From assembly GCA_934045075.1 (NCBI GenBank), contig OW203738.1, positions 2,666,001 through 2,730,000 of the forward strand: a stretch of 64,000 nucleotides of DNA, in the 5' to 3' direction. The notes beneath the pieces are model-generated. The model saw nothing but the letters and a program-made list of their open reading frames with translations, was not told where the DNA came from and ran no database searches. This DNA is from Yponomeuta sedellus (Eukaryota > Arthropoda > Insecta > Lepidoptera > Yponomeutidae). The position numbers were made by a program, and so were the translations under genes. Shown here in pieces: positions 19,934 to 29,626 of the stretch (its first letter is position 1; every line of letters starts with the position of its first letter).

Positions 19934-20679
19934 TGGCCATACTGTGCAACATGATTCGGCGAAGATATAATAATTAGATCAAGAAGAGACGGGGTGCAGT
20001 TAGGAAAATGATGAGTAGCGCTCAGAGAAAGAATATGCATGTTGCTCGAACGGACGAGTGACGAGAACGTGGTAGAGCGTAAGTCATTCCTGAGAAGGCA
20101 TGTGTTAAAGTCACCCATAATAATGGTGTGACTGTAACGGGGAGTTAAGTCCTCTAAGAGGTTTCCAAAAGAATTGAAGAAGTTAACGAGCAAAGAAGGA
20201 CTATAGTATTCACCAAGCAAGACCTTGGTGTGAGACAGGATAACTTCTATGAACAAATGTTCACCTGCATTGGAAGGAGTGGGCTGTACTGACATGCTAA
20301 TGATTGAGTAGGGTATATGGGCGCGGAGGTAGATTGCAACTCCACCACCGCGACCCTGAAACCGGTCGTTCCGGATGAGCTGAAATCCTGGAAGGGAGTA
20401 TGAGGTAGAGGGAAGACACGGTTTTAACCAGGATTCAGAGACAAGAATTGCGTGGATATTTTTACTATCAAGAGATGCAAGCATGTCAGGAAAGTGGGCC
20501 GGAATACTCTGTGCGTTTATATGTATGACATTGAAATTTTTCGGAACGGAAGATAAATGGGACTCTAGTGTGTCAGCTAGATTAGGCAAACTATGGAAGC
20601 TGCTACTACTATCCAATCCATCCAAGGAAGAGAAAGATTGGTATTGGTCATCACTACTGCTGTTGTTTTGTCGTTGCAT
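19900..20679 (-). CDS. LINE ORF2: AP-type endonuclease part
   Basis: 259 codons from an ATG. The APE-family motifs are present: NVIHINAQSI (about 50-59), LVSESW with catalytic Glu (about 82), GGGVAIYL, IIMGDFNT, and SLLDLIIISS. The frame ends just after GQCSAD, and the final S-(Y)-H-D motif with the catalytic His is in the next frame, which begins at 19933. The two frames overlap by 34 nt, so a single-base indel in the short T/C-rich stretch near 19915-19925 explains the break. Normally this is one protein with the RT. Confidence 0.9.
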   Translation of the reverse strand: MQRQNNSSSDDQYQSFSSLDGLDSSSSFHSLPNLADTLESHLSSVPKNFNVIHINAQSIPAHFPDMLASLDSKNIHAILVSESWLKPCLPSTSYSLPGFQLIRNDRFQGRGGGVAIYLRAHIPYSIISMSVQPTPSNAGEHLFIEVILSHTKVLLGEYYSPSLLVNFFNSFGNLLEDLTPRYSHTIIMGDFNTCLLRNDLRSTTFSSLVRSSNMHILSLSATHHFPNCTPSLLDLIIISSPNHVAQYGQCSADSFPITI

Positions 20680-21098
20680 CAGTTATATAAACGAGTAACA
20701 AAAAATAAATAAAAATATATGTATATATATATTAATATGTAAATAAAATAGATAGATAGGTACTATATTTTAACTACGGGATAAGATATACAAGACTATT
20801 ACAAGAGTGAACATCCACCCGCCAGTTAAATGGAGTTTTTAGCGCTTCGATTTACCTGCGTAGATCGGAACGCAATTCTTAGACAGGTAAAAGAAACATG
20901 TTGCTTTGTAAAACGAAACGCAGACAAGTGACACTGACTTAAGATTGACATTGACACATCGCAAAAAACAAAACGAATATTTAAACGTCAGACTTAAAAA
21001 CAGGGTAATTTACGATCTAAATAAAACTGTGCGATAGAATGAAACAAGTAGATGGAAGAACACGAGCCAAGTTAAACATATGACGCCGAATTGAACGT
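20680..21098 (-). other. Spacer between LINE ORF1 and ORF2
   Basis: About 420 bp of AT-rich, non-coding sequence between the ORF1 stop and the ORF2 start. It contains TA-rich simple repeats at 20700-20760. Longer than in most LINEs of this group. Confidence 0.5.
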
Positions 21099-21500
21099 TT
21101 ACTTCCGCGCTGCCCGAACAGGCCGCTCCTCATCTGATTTCTTCGCCCTCTTTAGCTTCTGGGAAGTGGATGCCTTCGCAGCTGTCTTGTTGGCAGAGCC
21201 AGACGGGTCGGAAAGACAGCCCTCTGGGGCAGCCGGAATACTATTCAACTCCGCAAGTGTAATCACGCGGTGTCGGGACCCATCCGTTGCCACAATGTGA
21301 TTGAAGCCCTCGCGCGTCCAACACCTGGTTACCCCAAACCGCTGTCTTGCTGCCATGAAGGTGTCATGACGCCTTTTTGTTAGGAATTCCGATATGGTAA
21401 CACCGGAGCCCCTTAGCCGTGTCTTGGCAAACCACACATCGTCACGAACACCAATGCCACGAAACTTTACCAATATTGGTCTGCATTTGCAACCAATATT
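21099..21500 (-). pseudogene. LINE ORF1 C-terminus, 5' cut by SINE
   Basis: The minus strand encodes 'CRPILVKFRGIGVRDDVWFA' then 'GSGVTISEFLTKRRHDTFMA' and 'VTRCWTREGFNHIVATDGSR', ending in a basic tail and a stop. This matches the C-terminal domain of insect LINE ORF1 proteins, which bind element RNA and resemble the baculoviral FP25 fold. The same frame runs on into a SINE-B sequence at 21502, so the N-terminal half, including any zinc knuckles, is missing. Confidence 0.7.
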
Positions 21501-21501
21501 G

Positions 21502-21731
21502 GAGGCTAAAAATTCCACCCATGCCGGGACTCGAACCCGCGACCTCTGGCTAACCGTGCCAGCGCTCTCCCAACTGAGCCAATGGGCAAGTACCGGCATC
21601 AGCAAAATTTCGAACCTCTTTGCAATATTCTCTGTAATATTTACAGGCAGCGACATCTGACTGAAGTAATTTGCATCACAGCCCCGAGTGCCTTTGCAGT
21701 TAGGGTTTACATCGGAATGATATCGCTGTAC
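21502..21731 (-). mobile_element. SINE-B unit, right part
   Basis: Reverse copy of the 308-bp SINE-B unit: tRNA-like head (GCTCAGTTGGGAGAGCGC on the minus strand), leader, and the upstream segment 'tgcaaattactt'. It is interrupted at 21732 by repeat H and resumes at 22054. Confidence 0.8.
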
Positions 21732-22053
21732 ACAACATAAAAGTCCCTTCGGGAATCTACGTTCGCGCAGACTAGGAAGAAGTGTAACGAAAGTACCCGA
21801 AGCTATAAGTACATTCAACATGATCTTTAACCGATACGGTTAAGGTGCAGAATTGATTGCCGCAGTAGCGCTACCTATTTCGCTCACGTTAATATTGCCA
21901 AACTATAGTCACCTGCATCGATGACGTTGAATCAACCAATAGCAACAAAAGCCTGCCATAAAATGAAACTATCTGATTGGTTGATCAACTTGCCGCACAT
22001 CCAAAATTTGGTCATCTGCGCAGGTACATCCGCGAGACTTATTTCTTGTGTAG
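21732..22053 (+). mobile_element. Repeat H inserted in SINE-B
   Basis: A 322-bp sequence flanked by 'cgctgtac' (21724-21731) and 'cactgtac' (22054-22061), matching at 7 of 8 bases. It splits a SINE-B unit at a point that is continuous in the 36.6-kb array. A shorter reverse copy is at 35,107-35,381. No clear terminal inverted repeats. An 8-bp duplication would fit a hAT-type or LINE-mobilised element; class open. Confidence 0.6.
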
Positions 22054-22110
22054 CACTGTACCCACATGATTACATTCTTTTTGTTGCACCAATCCGTGCT
22101 AATTATACTA
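22054..22110 (-). mobile_element. SINE-B unit, left part
   Basis: Continuation of the SINE-B unit after repeat H: 'actgtacccacatgattac' and 'caccaatccgtgct' match the unit on the reverse strand. Confidence 0.65.
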
Positions 22111-22334
22111 ACGTGCAGCAATTCGCACTTCAACTTGTCTGTAGTACCCCTTAGTCCACCGTTAACGTTAATACGACTGTATGGAACTCATAAAACACGT
22201 CATTATACCATTATCGCTTTATCTGTTAACCGTTGAAGCGGTATTGCTAGTTGTTGGCGCCTCGTTAATATGCTCATAGTGCTTCTGAACTAGATAGGGA
22301 GAGTGGAAGAGACTTTGAGGTAAAGCAGCGTTTT

Positions 22335-22443
22335 ACGCTCGGACCGAGTGCCCTATCCTCTCATTGGACGGTTTTTTGTCACGACACTAAAATGGCCAAT
22401 CAGAAGCATTAGTTTACTCGGATGGCGCACTCGGTCCGAGCGT
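22335..22443. mobile_element. Small MITE-like inverted repeat
   Basis: Perfect 17-bp inverted repeats 'acgctcggaccgagtgc' (22335-22351) and its complement (22427-22443) enclose 75 bp. No coding capacity and no convincing target duplication. Confidence 0.6.
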
Positions 22444-22510
22444 ACTAAGACCGTGAAAACCTGGCTTAGGTGCTACGAGAGCATGGCAATATGTTCAAAA
22501 GTTAAGATTT

Positions 22511-22802
22511 TTCATTCATTCATTCATTCGTTCGTTCGTTCGTTCGTTCGTTCGTTCGTTCGTTCGTTCGTTCGTTCGTTCGTTCGTTCGTTCGTTCGTT
22601 CGTTCGTTCGTTCGTTCGTTCGTTCGTTCGTTCGTTCGTTCGTTCGTTCGTTCGTTCGTTCGTTCGTTCGTTCGTTCGTTCGTTCGTTCGTTCGTTCGTT
22701 CGTTCTTTCGTTCGTTCGTTCGTTCGTTCGTTCGTTCGTTCGTTCGTTCATTCATTCGTTCGTTCGTTCGTTCGTTCGTTCATTCATTAATTCATTCATT
22801 CA
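22511..22802. repeat. TTCG/TTCA tetranucleotide microsatellite
   Basis: ATTC units at both edges surround about 60 TTCG units with single variants (TTCT near 22706, TTCA near 22748). Both strands stay open because a 4-bp unit reads in frame every 12 bp; these frames are artefacts. Confidence 0.97.
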
Positions 22803-23519
22803 AATATGAGAATATTCAAGTTTGCTGGAAGAAATCTCCAGTCGTCTTTTCGTCTACCTCTTGCGGATGACTGGTAGAAGATGCTTGTGGAAATAAGTTC
22901 GTCGCATTGTACGGTTTTATTGTTAAAATTTTAGTGCAATAAAAGTGTTAATAATAATAAAATCTCTCACAGAGATAAGCTAGCCAATAAAGTATAATAA
23001 TAACAATAATAATTATTATTACATTCTTTCTTGTATAACAGAGCAGATGATATAAAAAATGTAAATATAAAGAGTGCAATGGGCATTGTCACATTCTATT
23101 TTTTATTCTATAAATCTAAAATATAGCCTAATATAAGAAACTAATTTGAATATTTTCTTAATTTTTGATGTAATTATTTTTTATTAATTATTTAAAGTTT
23201 TGTAAGTATGACGTCACTACTGGCATTATGAACTACGTTCATTGGATTTATTCATCAAAAAAAAAGTTGACGTTTGACAAATGTTGTTGTTGACGATTTT
23301 TTTTTTATATTTATAGGCTAATGGAACTACAGCTTTAGAGTCAATGATGACGTCATTGAAAGAAAAATGAAGTGAACATTATTCTGCGATAAATATTAAT
23401 AATCCGTTTTTATTTTACTTATTTAAACCCCTAATAGTATCAGTATCCCTATTCCTCGAAATGGTTTTCACTTTACGACAACCGATGCCTACCTGATCAA
23501 TGCCCTTTATTATTATTAT

Positions 23520-23725
23520 TAAATTAGAAATTAAGGTAGGTGATTTCGTTTTATCTAATAAATAATCGCGATTATTAGAAGATTACGAATTAAGATAGGT
23601 GATTTCGTTGTATTTAGTAAATAATCGCGATTATTAAACGATTACGAATTAACCTAGGTGATTCGTTTTATCTACTAAGTAATTGCGATGAGACCCGTTT
23701 AATATAAAAACTATTTCAGAGAGTG
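23520..23725 (+). repeat. 59-bp tandem repeat with AATCGCGATT boxes
   Basis: Three copies with 'taggtgatttcg' at 23537, 23596 and 23655. Each ends in 'taataaataatcgcgatt' or a variant. The last runs on into 'acccgtttaatat', the same order as in the 5.6- and 45.6-kb repeats. Confidence 0.85.
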
Positions 23726-23756
23726 TCATAATAAAATTTGTTTTGAATTAAAATAA

Positions 23757-23877
23757 TAAGAGATCGCTTTTAGCGATAAGACCGCCAATTGTATACGGCA
23801 ATAGCTTAGATGTGTAAGCCTTTTAATGTATTTTGTTTTCTGGTGTGTACAATAAAGAGTTGTAATCTAATCTAAGA
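23757..23877 (+). mobile_element. CR1-like LINE 3' end
   Basis: Only the terminal 120 bp: 'gatcgcttttagcgataaga', 'gtgtgtacaataaagagt' and TCTAA repeats. Same 3' end as the LINE at 12.45-21.5 kb, opposite strand. Confidence 0.75.
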
Positions 23878-24049
23878 CCCGCTAGAATAGTCCTGCTAAG
23901 TTTTACTGGACTATTGTTCAACACCTTGCTGAATAAAACACCATAGTCAAGGAATCTTACCATACGTAAAGGTAGCAAGCAACTAATATCTGTTAGATAA
24001 TATATCTCGGCTACTATTATAAAACCGATCATATTGCAATAAGGTAAGG

Positions 24050-24430
24050 TAAGGTTTATTTGGTATTGTTATTTATAACTTTACATAACTTTTCAAAATA
24101 GTAAAAAAAAGTTTTTTACAGAGCAGGAAGTAGAGTGCGTTCACATTAACTTGACGCGTGAGAGAATTGGTGGCACTGAGATGTTTACTGTTACCATGTT
24201 AAATAAGAGATCATTCCCATTACTTGGGGAAAATAAAAGGATTGAGGGCTTGTTTTACCATCTTCCGATTAGGTCCAAAAGATAATTCACATGTTATGTC
24301 CTTGTTACCAATTCTCTCACGCGTCAAGTTAATGTGAACGCACTGTAGTATTACACTCGTGTGCTTTCGGCGAAAACCGAAGCCTACTCTAGAGCCCGAG
24401 GTAGGTATATTCTAAAACCTAACAGACTTT
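24050..24430 (-). mobile_element. Tc1/mariner-type MITE relative, interrupted
   Basis: The parts on either side of the 24,134-24,344 insertion match, in reverse, the MITE at 39,051-39,267 ('cagagcaggaagtag', then 'acactcgtgtgctttcggcg', then 'ggtatattctaaaa'). Confidence 0.6.
24134..24344. mobile_element. MITE with perfect 38-bp TIRs
   Basis: 211 bp. The first 38 bases (starting 'agtgcgttcacattaac') and the last 38 are exact reverse complements. 'gtag' stands on both sides (24130-24133 and 24345-24348). The paralogous empty site at about 39.14 kb reads 'ggaagtagttacactcg'. Superfamily not assigned; a 4-bp duplication excludes standard Tc1/mariner and hAT. Confidence 0.88.
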
Positions 24431-24439
24431 ATTACGTCT

Positions 24440-24605
24440 AAGATGACTTGAGAAAAGATGGTCGGATATGGAGTTTTTTCCCGCTGCCTTTTTCTCCACT
24501 GCACTACGGCCCGAAGGCAGCGGCTCACATTTTACATTGTACAGTGACATTCAGAAACAGAATGTAAATTCTTTATGTACGTTGAAATAAAAAATATTTG
24601 ATTTG
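24440..24605 (+). repeat. Family E repeat copy, most complete
   Basis: Runs from 'aagatgacttgagaaaagat' through 'cggcccgaaggcagcgg' to 'gttgaaataaaaaatatttg'. Probably the 3' end of a retroelement. Confidence 0.6.
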
Positions 24606-24699
24606 AATTTACTTACATCTTTATGCCCTCGGTCATGCAAGTCAAGTAAAGCACTTGTAGCCTAGTCGAACCGAGTGATTAGAATTAATCACTTGATAA

Positions 24700-25082
24700 A
24701 GATTTATTTATTTGCAAAAACATGTGTCAGTGAAAATACATAATTTTATTTATTTATTTCAATTGATTTACAGACAACGTGGTCCAGTGTTATATTAGTA
24801 ACAATAAATATAGAACTTAGCCTAGGGTTAGTATTCAATATGTAACAGTGACTTGGTGCGGTTTATTAAAATCCAAATAAGTGGATTATCCAGCCGTGAT
24901 GCAATCGCGTTCAGAATGCTATTGCCGCTCCCGCACATTCTGCTCAGCAATGATGCTGACTTTTTTCGCCAGATGGCGTCAAAACCATCTACTCGGGCCT
25001 CGGCAAACATTGTCGAGGCGCTGCAGAAGCGCGGTAACCGCATCAGAATCCTGAACGCATTGTTCAACGCATAAGCATGCAT
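24700..25082 (-). pseudogene. Non-LTR RT C-terminal fragment with 3' UTR
   Basis: The minus strand encodes 'ALNNAFRILMRLPRFCSAST', 'MFAEARVDGFDAIWRKKSAS' and 'NAIASRLDNPLIWILI', the conserved end of a widespread insect LINE type different from the others here. The 3' UTR reaches an A-rich 'aaataaataaataaaat' end near 24.74 kb. 5' truncated. Confidence 0.7.
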
Positions 25083-25084
25083 TT

Positions 25085-25690
25085 TTGGTATTAAATAAAA
25101 TAACTTCGGATCTACATGTTCTACTGATATCAGTGTGCAATTAGAGTAACGGAATGTCTGGACACGGTTTCAAACATATCAAAAAAAAAAGAAAAAGTCG
25201 GTACTTGTTTTTTAAAAAATTGCCAAACTTGTAACGATAAATATTGACTTATGTCAATAATATTTAAATATTGATATTGTTCTAATTAGAAATTGTCACT
25301 GAGGATGACATTTATAAATTACATTACAATAATACTTTTATAAAAACAGTGGTCAATTTACTTACAATATATCATTGAGAAAGTCAGTTACACTATAATA
25401 GCATTTGTCAATATCAGGGTAGTATTTAATTGTTTATAACATGTGGGTATTTTATTAAATATGATAGGGCCCATACAGGGGATACTTTTTCCTAACAGCG
25501 CTGTTTTGCAGGTACAGAGGCGCAGTCTTTCAGGGTCGCGTCTATCACGTGAGACTGTTTCAGATTGACGTGGAAATAAATGGGGGTTTGGCCTTTACAA
25601 ACGTAGCTACTTCGATTATATACAATGACGGAAGTGTCAGAATTCGGTGTTCAGTAAATAAAGGCTTACGTGTTTCACTTGAGTTAAGCA
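25085..25690. other. AT-rich stretch, nothing recognised
   Basis: No repeat or gene identified before the family C copy. Confidence 0.4.
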
Positions 25691-26005
25691 ACAACAGTGG
25701 CAGGATGGGTGACCGTCCCGTGACTACCTCTAGTGGTATTTTCCGAGCGCTTCCGTGCTTCACAGGGCTCGCTTAGCCGTTGGTGCCGGCTGTCATGTAA
25801 TGTGAGTAGTTAAGCCATGTCAGAGGCCGATACAATCATTTATCAAGTCCCAAGCTGGCCTTAGGGCTTGAAAACTTCTGACGGTAAGGCCCGCCACCGG
25901 TTTACAATCCTCCACCAACCCGGACTTTACCCCCGTTGTGGAGTGTGGCCTAACCTTCCCTGCAATGCAGAAAGTGACCCATGTCCCAGAAGTGGGGATA
26001 TACCA
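25690..26005 (-). repeat. Family C repeat copy
   Basis: Reverse copy with 'caggatgggtgaccgtcccg' and 'aacccggactttac' blocks; contains a small internal insertion around 25830. Confidence 0.75.
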
Positions 26006-26089
26006 AGGTGTGGATTACGTAATTCACAGCACGCGGCATGTTGTGGATATCTGTTGAAATAAATTTCAAGGAGAGGAAAATGTAGCCCT

Positions 26090-27060
26090 AATATTGGCGG
26101 CTAAAAATAGGTTTTTCTATCATCGCAGTATGCTCGAATCACATGCGCAGTCATGCGCGAATTTAAAATTAGAGCGTCATCGCTCGTCTGTGTCGATTCC
26201 AAATTCAAATGAAAATAAACAGCACTATTCCGTGGGAGGGTTACGGTTACTGTCGTATTTTAGAACGCTTTGTTTTCCCAATAGAAATGTATTGCTGTTA
26301 GCGTTTAGGTGGGATGAGAGATGTATCTCTTACGCCGTGTCTCCTGCTTCTATTTTATTTATATGTAACATTAATCAGCACCATCTGTTTTCAATGTTTG
26401 AAATATTATTTTTAATACAGTTCCTCAAAAATTAAATCTGTGAATACTTTTATTGAAAATGTGAAATTTTACGAAGATGTTTGGATGTTCGTTAATCAGT
26501 CATCCAAAATTACTATTATCAATCTTGTTTCAACCCAAACTCTAAGATATTTATTGATGCGTTGCCATGGTTACAAGTCTAGTAACCATGGCAACACAAC
26601 AATAAATATAATAGTTTCCGAAAAGTAAACACGATTGCGTAAATACATTTTGTTCAGCGACTATACACCTTTACGATGGAATAAATCAACCAAACTAGTA
26701 AGTCAGTCATTGGCATCGGTTCGTAAGATAATAAAAATCGACTCTTCAGCCATAAAGCAAATGTAGCTCGCTGCATATTGGAAGAACAAACAAATGTAAC
26801 GTCTCCTTTGAGTTATGGATATCACTTCGGCAAAGGATGATACTTGCGGTGTCGTAAAATGGAAGATTGATCGAGCTTTCGCGCGATTTTTTGTGACGTG
26901 TTCGCTTTTCTCTTATTCATTGTGGCGAAGAGCGGGTGATCGTTCTCTTCTACTATAAAGGGAAATTTCCCGCCAGGGACAGTATACCTGGGGACGGCCG
27001 GTTCAACTGTTTTAGTCGGACGTTATATTTATTGTATGTCACGCGAAACACTTTGAGGAT
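26090..27060. other. No recognisable feature
   Basis: Two plus-strand frames (26,094-26,435 and 26,440-26,628) are unrecognised and hydrophobic or AT-driven. A TATAAAG at 26,954 lies in a GC-richer stretch (26.9-27.05 kb), but no gene follows it. Confidence 0.35.
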
Positions 27061-27061
27061 T

Positions 27062-27502
27062 GGCGCATGCTGAGATGCAGGCGAAGCAGCACAGCGCAGC
27101 ACAGGGCAGCGCAGATTTTGTTAAGCATGGAACGTCATTGAGCTCCGTACACTGCGGCGCAGGCACGTGTGAAGCAGACATGTGTCTGCCCTGCTCTGCG
27201 TCTCGTCGAACTGCCGGCACAGATTTCTGCGCGACGCGTGTACATCGAGGCGTGTTTACTAACAATTTTGTTACAACGACAGAACATTTAATTGAATTAG
27301 TTCGCTGTGAACCTTGTTTGTATGATACAAATTATCCAGACTATTCAAAAAAGACATTGAAATAGTTATTATGGGTGAGAATTGTCAAGGAATGGAGCGA
27401 ATAGTTGCGTCGCAGAATGCGGAGGGGGCCTATGTCTGCCTCAACTGCCCTGCCTGAACTGTGCTGTGCTGTACTGCATCGCCTGCATTTTAGCATGCGC
27501 AT
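27062..27502 (+). mobile_element. DNA transposon remnant with MADF coding
   Basis: Imperfect inverted repeats of about 50 bp: 'gcgcatgctgagatgcagg' at 27,064 and the complement of 'cctgcattttagcatgcgc' ending at 27,502. Between them a plus-strand frame reads 'HLIELVRCEPCLYDTNYPDY' then, past a stop, 'LLWVRIVKEWSE', the start of a MADF domain (a Myb-like DNA-binding fold). MADF proteins are the usual second gene of PIF/Harbinger transposons. The transposase is absent. The GCA-rich ends make the inverted repeat partly low complexity. Confidence 0.5.
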
Positions 27503-27837
27503 AGCCTGATTCCGTGACGCAGTAATGTTGGAGTTTGAAGTGCGCGCGCAGAGTTGATATTGTGCTCCCCACATGGACTATCTCACTGAATTTGAAATTG
27601 TTAGCAAATATTTTTAACGGAATGTAGTTTTTGGTAGCATTAAGTTTGCCTTTGTACTGTTAAGTTTGTTTTAAAAGTACAATAAAGAAGTTTAATAATA
27701 ATGGATGGACGTAGCCAGTGTTGATCTGTCTCGCTTGCCAAGAAACAAAGAAGAATATGCTGAGCTGACGACGAACCTCCATTAGTGGAGAGACACAGGA
27801 AAAAGAAGAAAAATAGGAGACTAACAAAATTAACCGA

Positions 27838-27965
27838 AACCGGCGTGCATGTATCCAATGACTAATGAACGTTGATGAAGCGAAGGTGATCTTTCAGAAT
27901 CATGGCAAGTGGCAGTCCCTGTTCTCTACCTAGCTCTTTGAGTTTCAGGTGTGAGGTTATGTTGG
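27838..27965 (+). mobile_element. LINE 3' tail fragment
   Basis: 'aaccggcgtgcatgtatcc', 'gttgatgaagcgaaggtg' and 'ggtgtgaggttatgt' match the 3' end of the 10.3-kb LINE. It runs directly into the pentanucleotide tract. Confidence 0.7.
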
Positions 27966-27980
27966 ACGATACTTACATCT

Positions 27981-28160
27981 AAGATAAGACGAGACGAGAC
28001 GAGACGAGACGAGACGAGACGAGACGAGACGAGACGAGACGAGACGAGACGAGACGAGACGAGACGAGACGAGACGAGACGAGACGAGACGAGACGAGAC
28101 GAGACGAGACGAGACGAGACGAGACGAGACGAGACGAGACGAGACGGGACGAGATATGAT
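27981..28160. repeat. GAGAC pentanucleotide microsatellite
   Basis: About 35 units of 5 bp with one GGGAC-type variant near the 3' edge, beginning 16 bp after the LINE tail. Frames on both strands are artefacts of the period. Confidence 0.97.
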
Positions 28161-28499
28161 AAAATAAGATATGAAGGTAAGTTAAGAATATTCTTTGTTG
28201 TATTCCACAAATATTTTTAACATTACTTTTCTTGCATCTAACCCTACGTCGGTAGTTGTGAAATTTTCTCAGCAACATAGCATTTAAAACCCAGAAAACG
28301 TGCAACTATCAAAACAACATTGCAGCTTGTGTGTGGTTTATCTAAGCTTCTCAATTAGCAGAGAAACGCTGGTGTTAATGCAGCTCGTGAACGAAAGGGT
28401 CATTATCATCTGCACCGTTGTTCTGAAATGGCGGTTGACCTTCTTTTGGCAAAGTACAGTCGACAGTCAGTCGACTTTACACTCGCATAGGTGAAATAA

Positions 28500-29625
28500 T
28501 TAATTAATTAAACTTCACTGCACACGAAACATTTATCTGGGCATTACATAAGAAACAACTTGTACAAAAACGAGCTTGTCTTTGAAAGAGATTTCTTCCA
28601 GGAGAATTAATAATTCGGGAATATTTTTTTATGCATTGGTTTGGTTTATTCTTACAAATAGGTTATGAATTATTTAGGAATAACTCTTCATAAACTTATT
28701 ACTTAACTATTTGGTTTGGTTTATACCTTTAACAAATAGGTCATGTATTGTCTAAATAGGTAGTGTTTTGTCAAACGGTCAAGTACGTAGATAGAGTCTA
28801 CGGTCAAGTAGAATGGGCAACGTAAGTTCAAATTGTGATTTTAAAATGACAGGACAGAATGAAAGGAAATATCAAATATGACATAAAGAGGACTATACCT
28901 TTACAGACTGTTCGGCCAATCCTCGCCAAATTTCACAAAAAAAAACGACTCGGTTCAAACCAAACGACGCCAGTTAATCGACATAATATCACGAGTCGAC
29001 CGCCGAGTTTATCGTTCGGAAACAATTTGTAGCAGTTTTATGTCGGCCCTAATGCCACTGGCTTTGCGGGGATCGCTTGCCACGATCCCGCGGCTACTGT
29101 GAACTATTGTCTCGGTATGCTGAAACCAGTAAGATGTCATTTATAGCCTAGATGGAGGATAGTGTAGAGAATGAAATGGAATAAAACGGAGAGGAATAGA
29201 AATGTACTAATCGTGATAAGACCAGTTTAATAACTGTTTTATAGTTTTGCTACACTGATACAAGTAAAATATATTTTTTAATGAACTTTGCTACATAAAT
29301 AAAATTGAGTAAAAAATTGAATGGAATGAAAAATAGAATGGAATGAAGCGAAACTAAATTGAATAGAATTGAACGAAAAAGATCGGAACTGAGTGAAACG
29401 GAGGTAAATGAATTAGGGTTTGGTATTAAATGGTACGGATGTGTTGAAAAAAAAAGAATAGAATAGAATGCAAGTGTAGATTAGCCATACGGAACCAGTT
29501 AATTAATCGACATACATTTCATGTCGGCTCTAAAACCACACGATGTTCGTAGCTACTATAAAACTACTGCACTGCTACAAAGAGAAAAGATAAGAAAATA
29601 AACTGTCATCTATGAAATAGGTACA
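28500..29625. other. AT-rich region with a partial duplication
   Basis: Two loosely similar segments at 28.97-29.12 and 29.49-29.58 kb share 'atcgacat', 'atgtcggc' and 'gctact' blocks, perhaps decayed copies of one element. GAATG/GAATA-rich short repeats lie near 29.15-29.47 kb. No gene recognised. Confidence 0.4.
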
Positions 29626-29626
29626 A

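Noticed and set aside
21099..21821. One 240-codon host protein
   Set aside because: Its N-terminal half is SINE-B sequence read through; only the C-terminal part is LINE ORF1.
22516..22809. Frames rich in SFVR or NERT repeats
   Set aside because: Artefacts of the 4-bp TTCG repeat, open on both strands.
24828..25074. Plus-strand frame opposite the LINE fragment
   Set aside because: It is the antisense of a recognised RT C-terminal segment.
26954..27020. Promoter with TATAAAG, initiator-like CAGT and a downstream AGTCG
   Set aside because: The spacing is off by several bases and no gene follows; kept only as a remark.
27926..28305. Frames rich in RRDET or SSRLV repeats
   Set aside because: Artefacts of the GAGAC pentamer tract.
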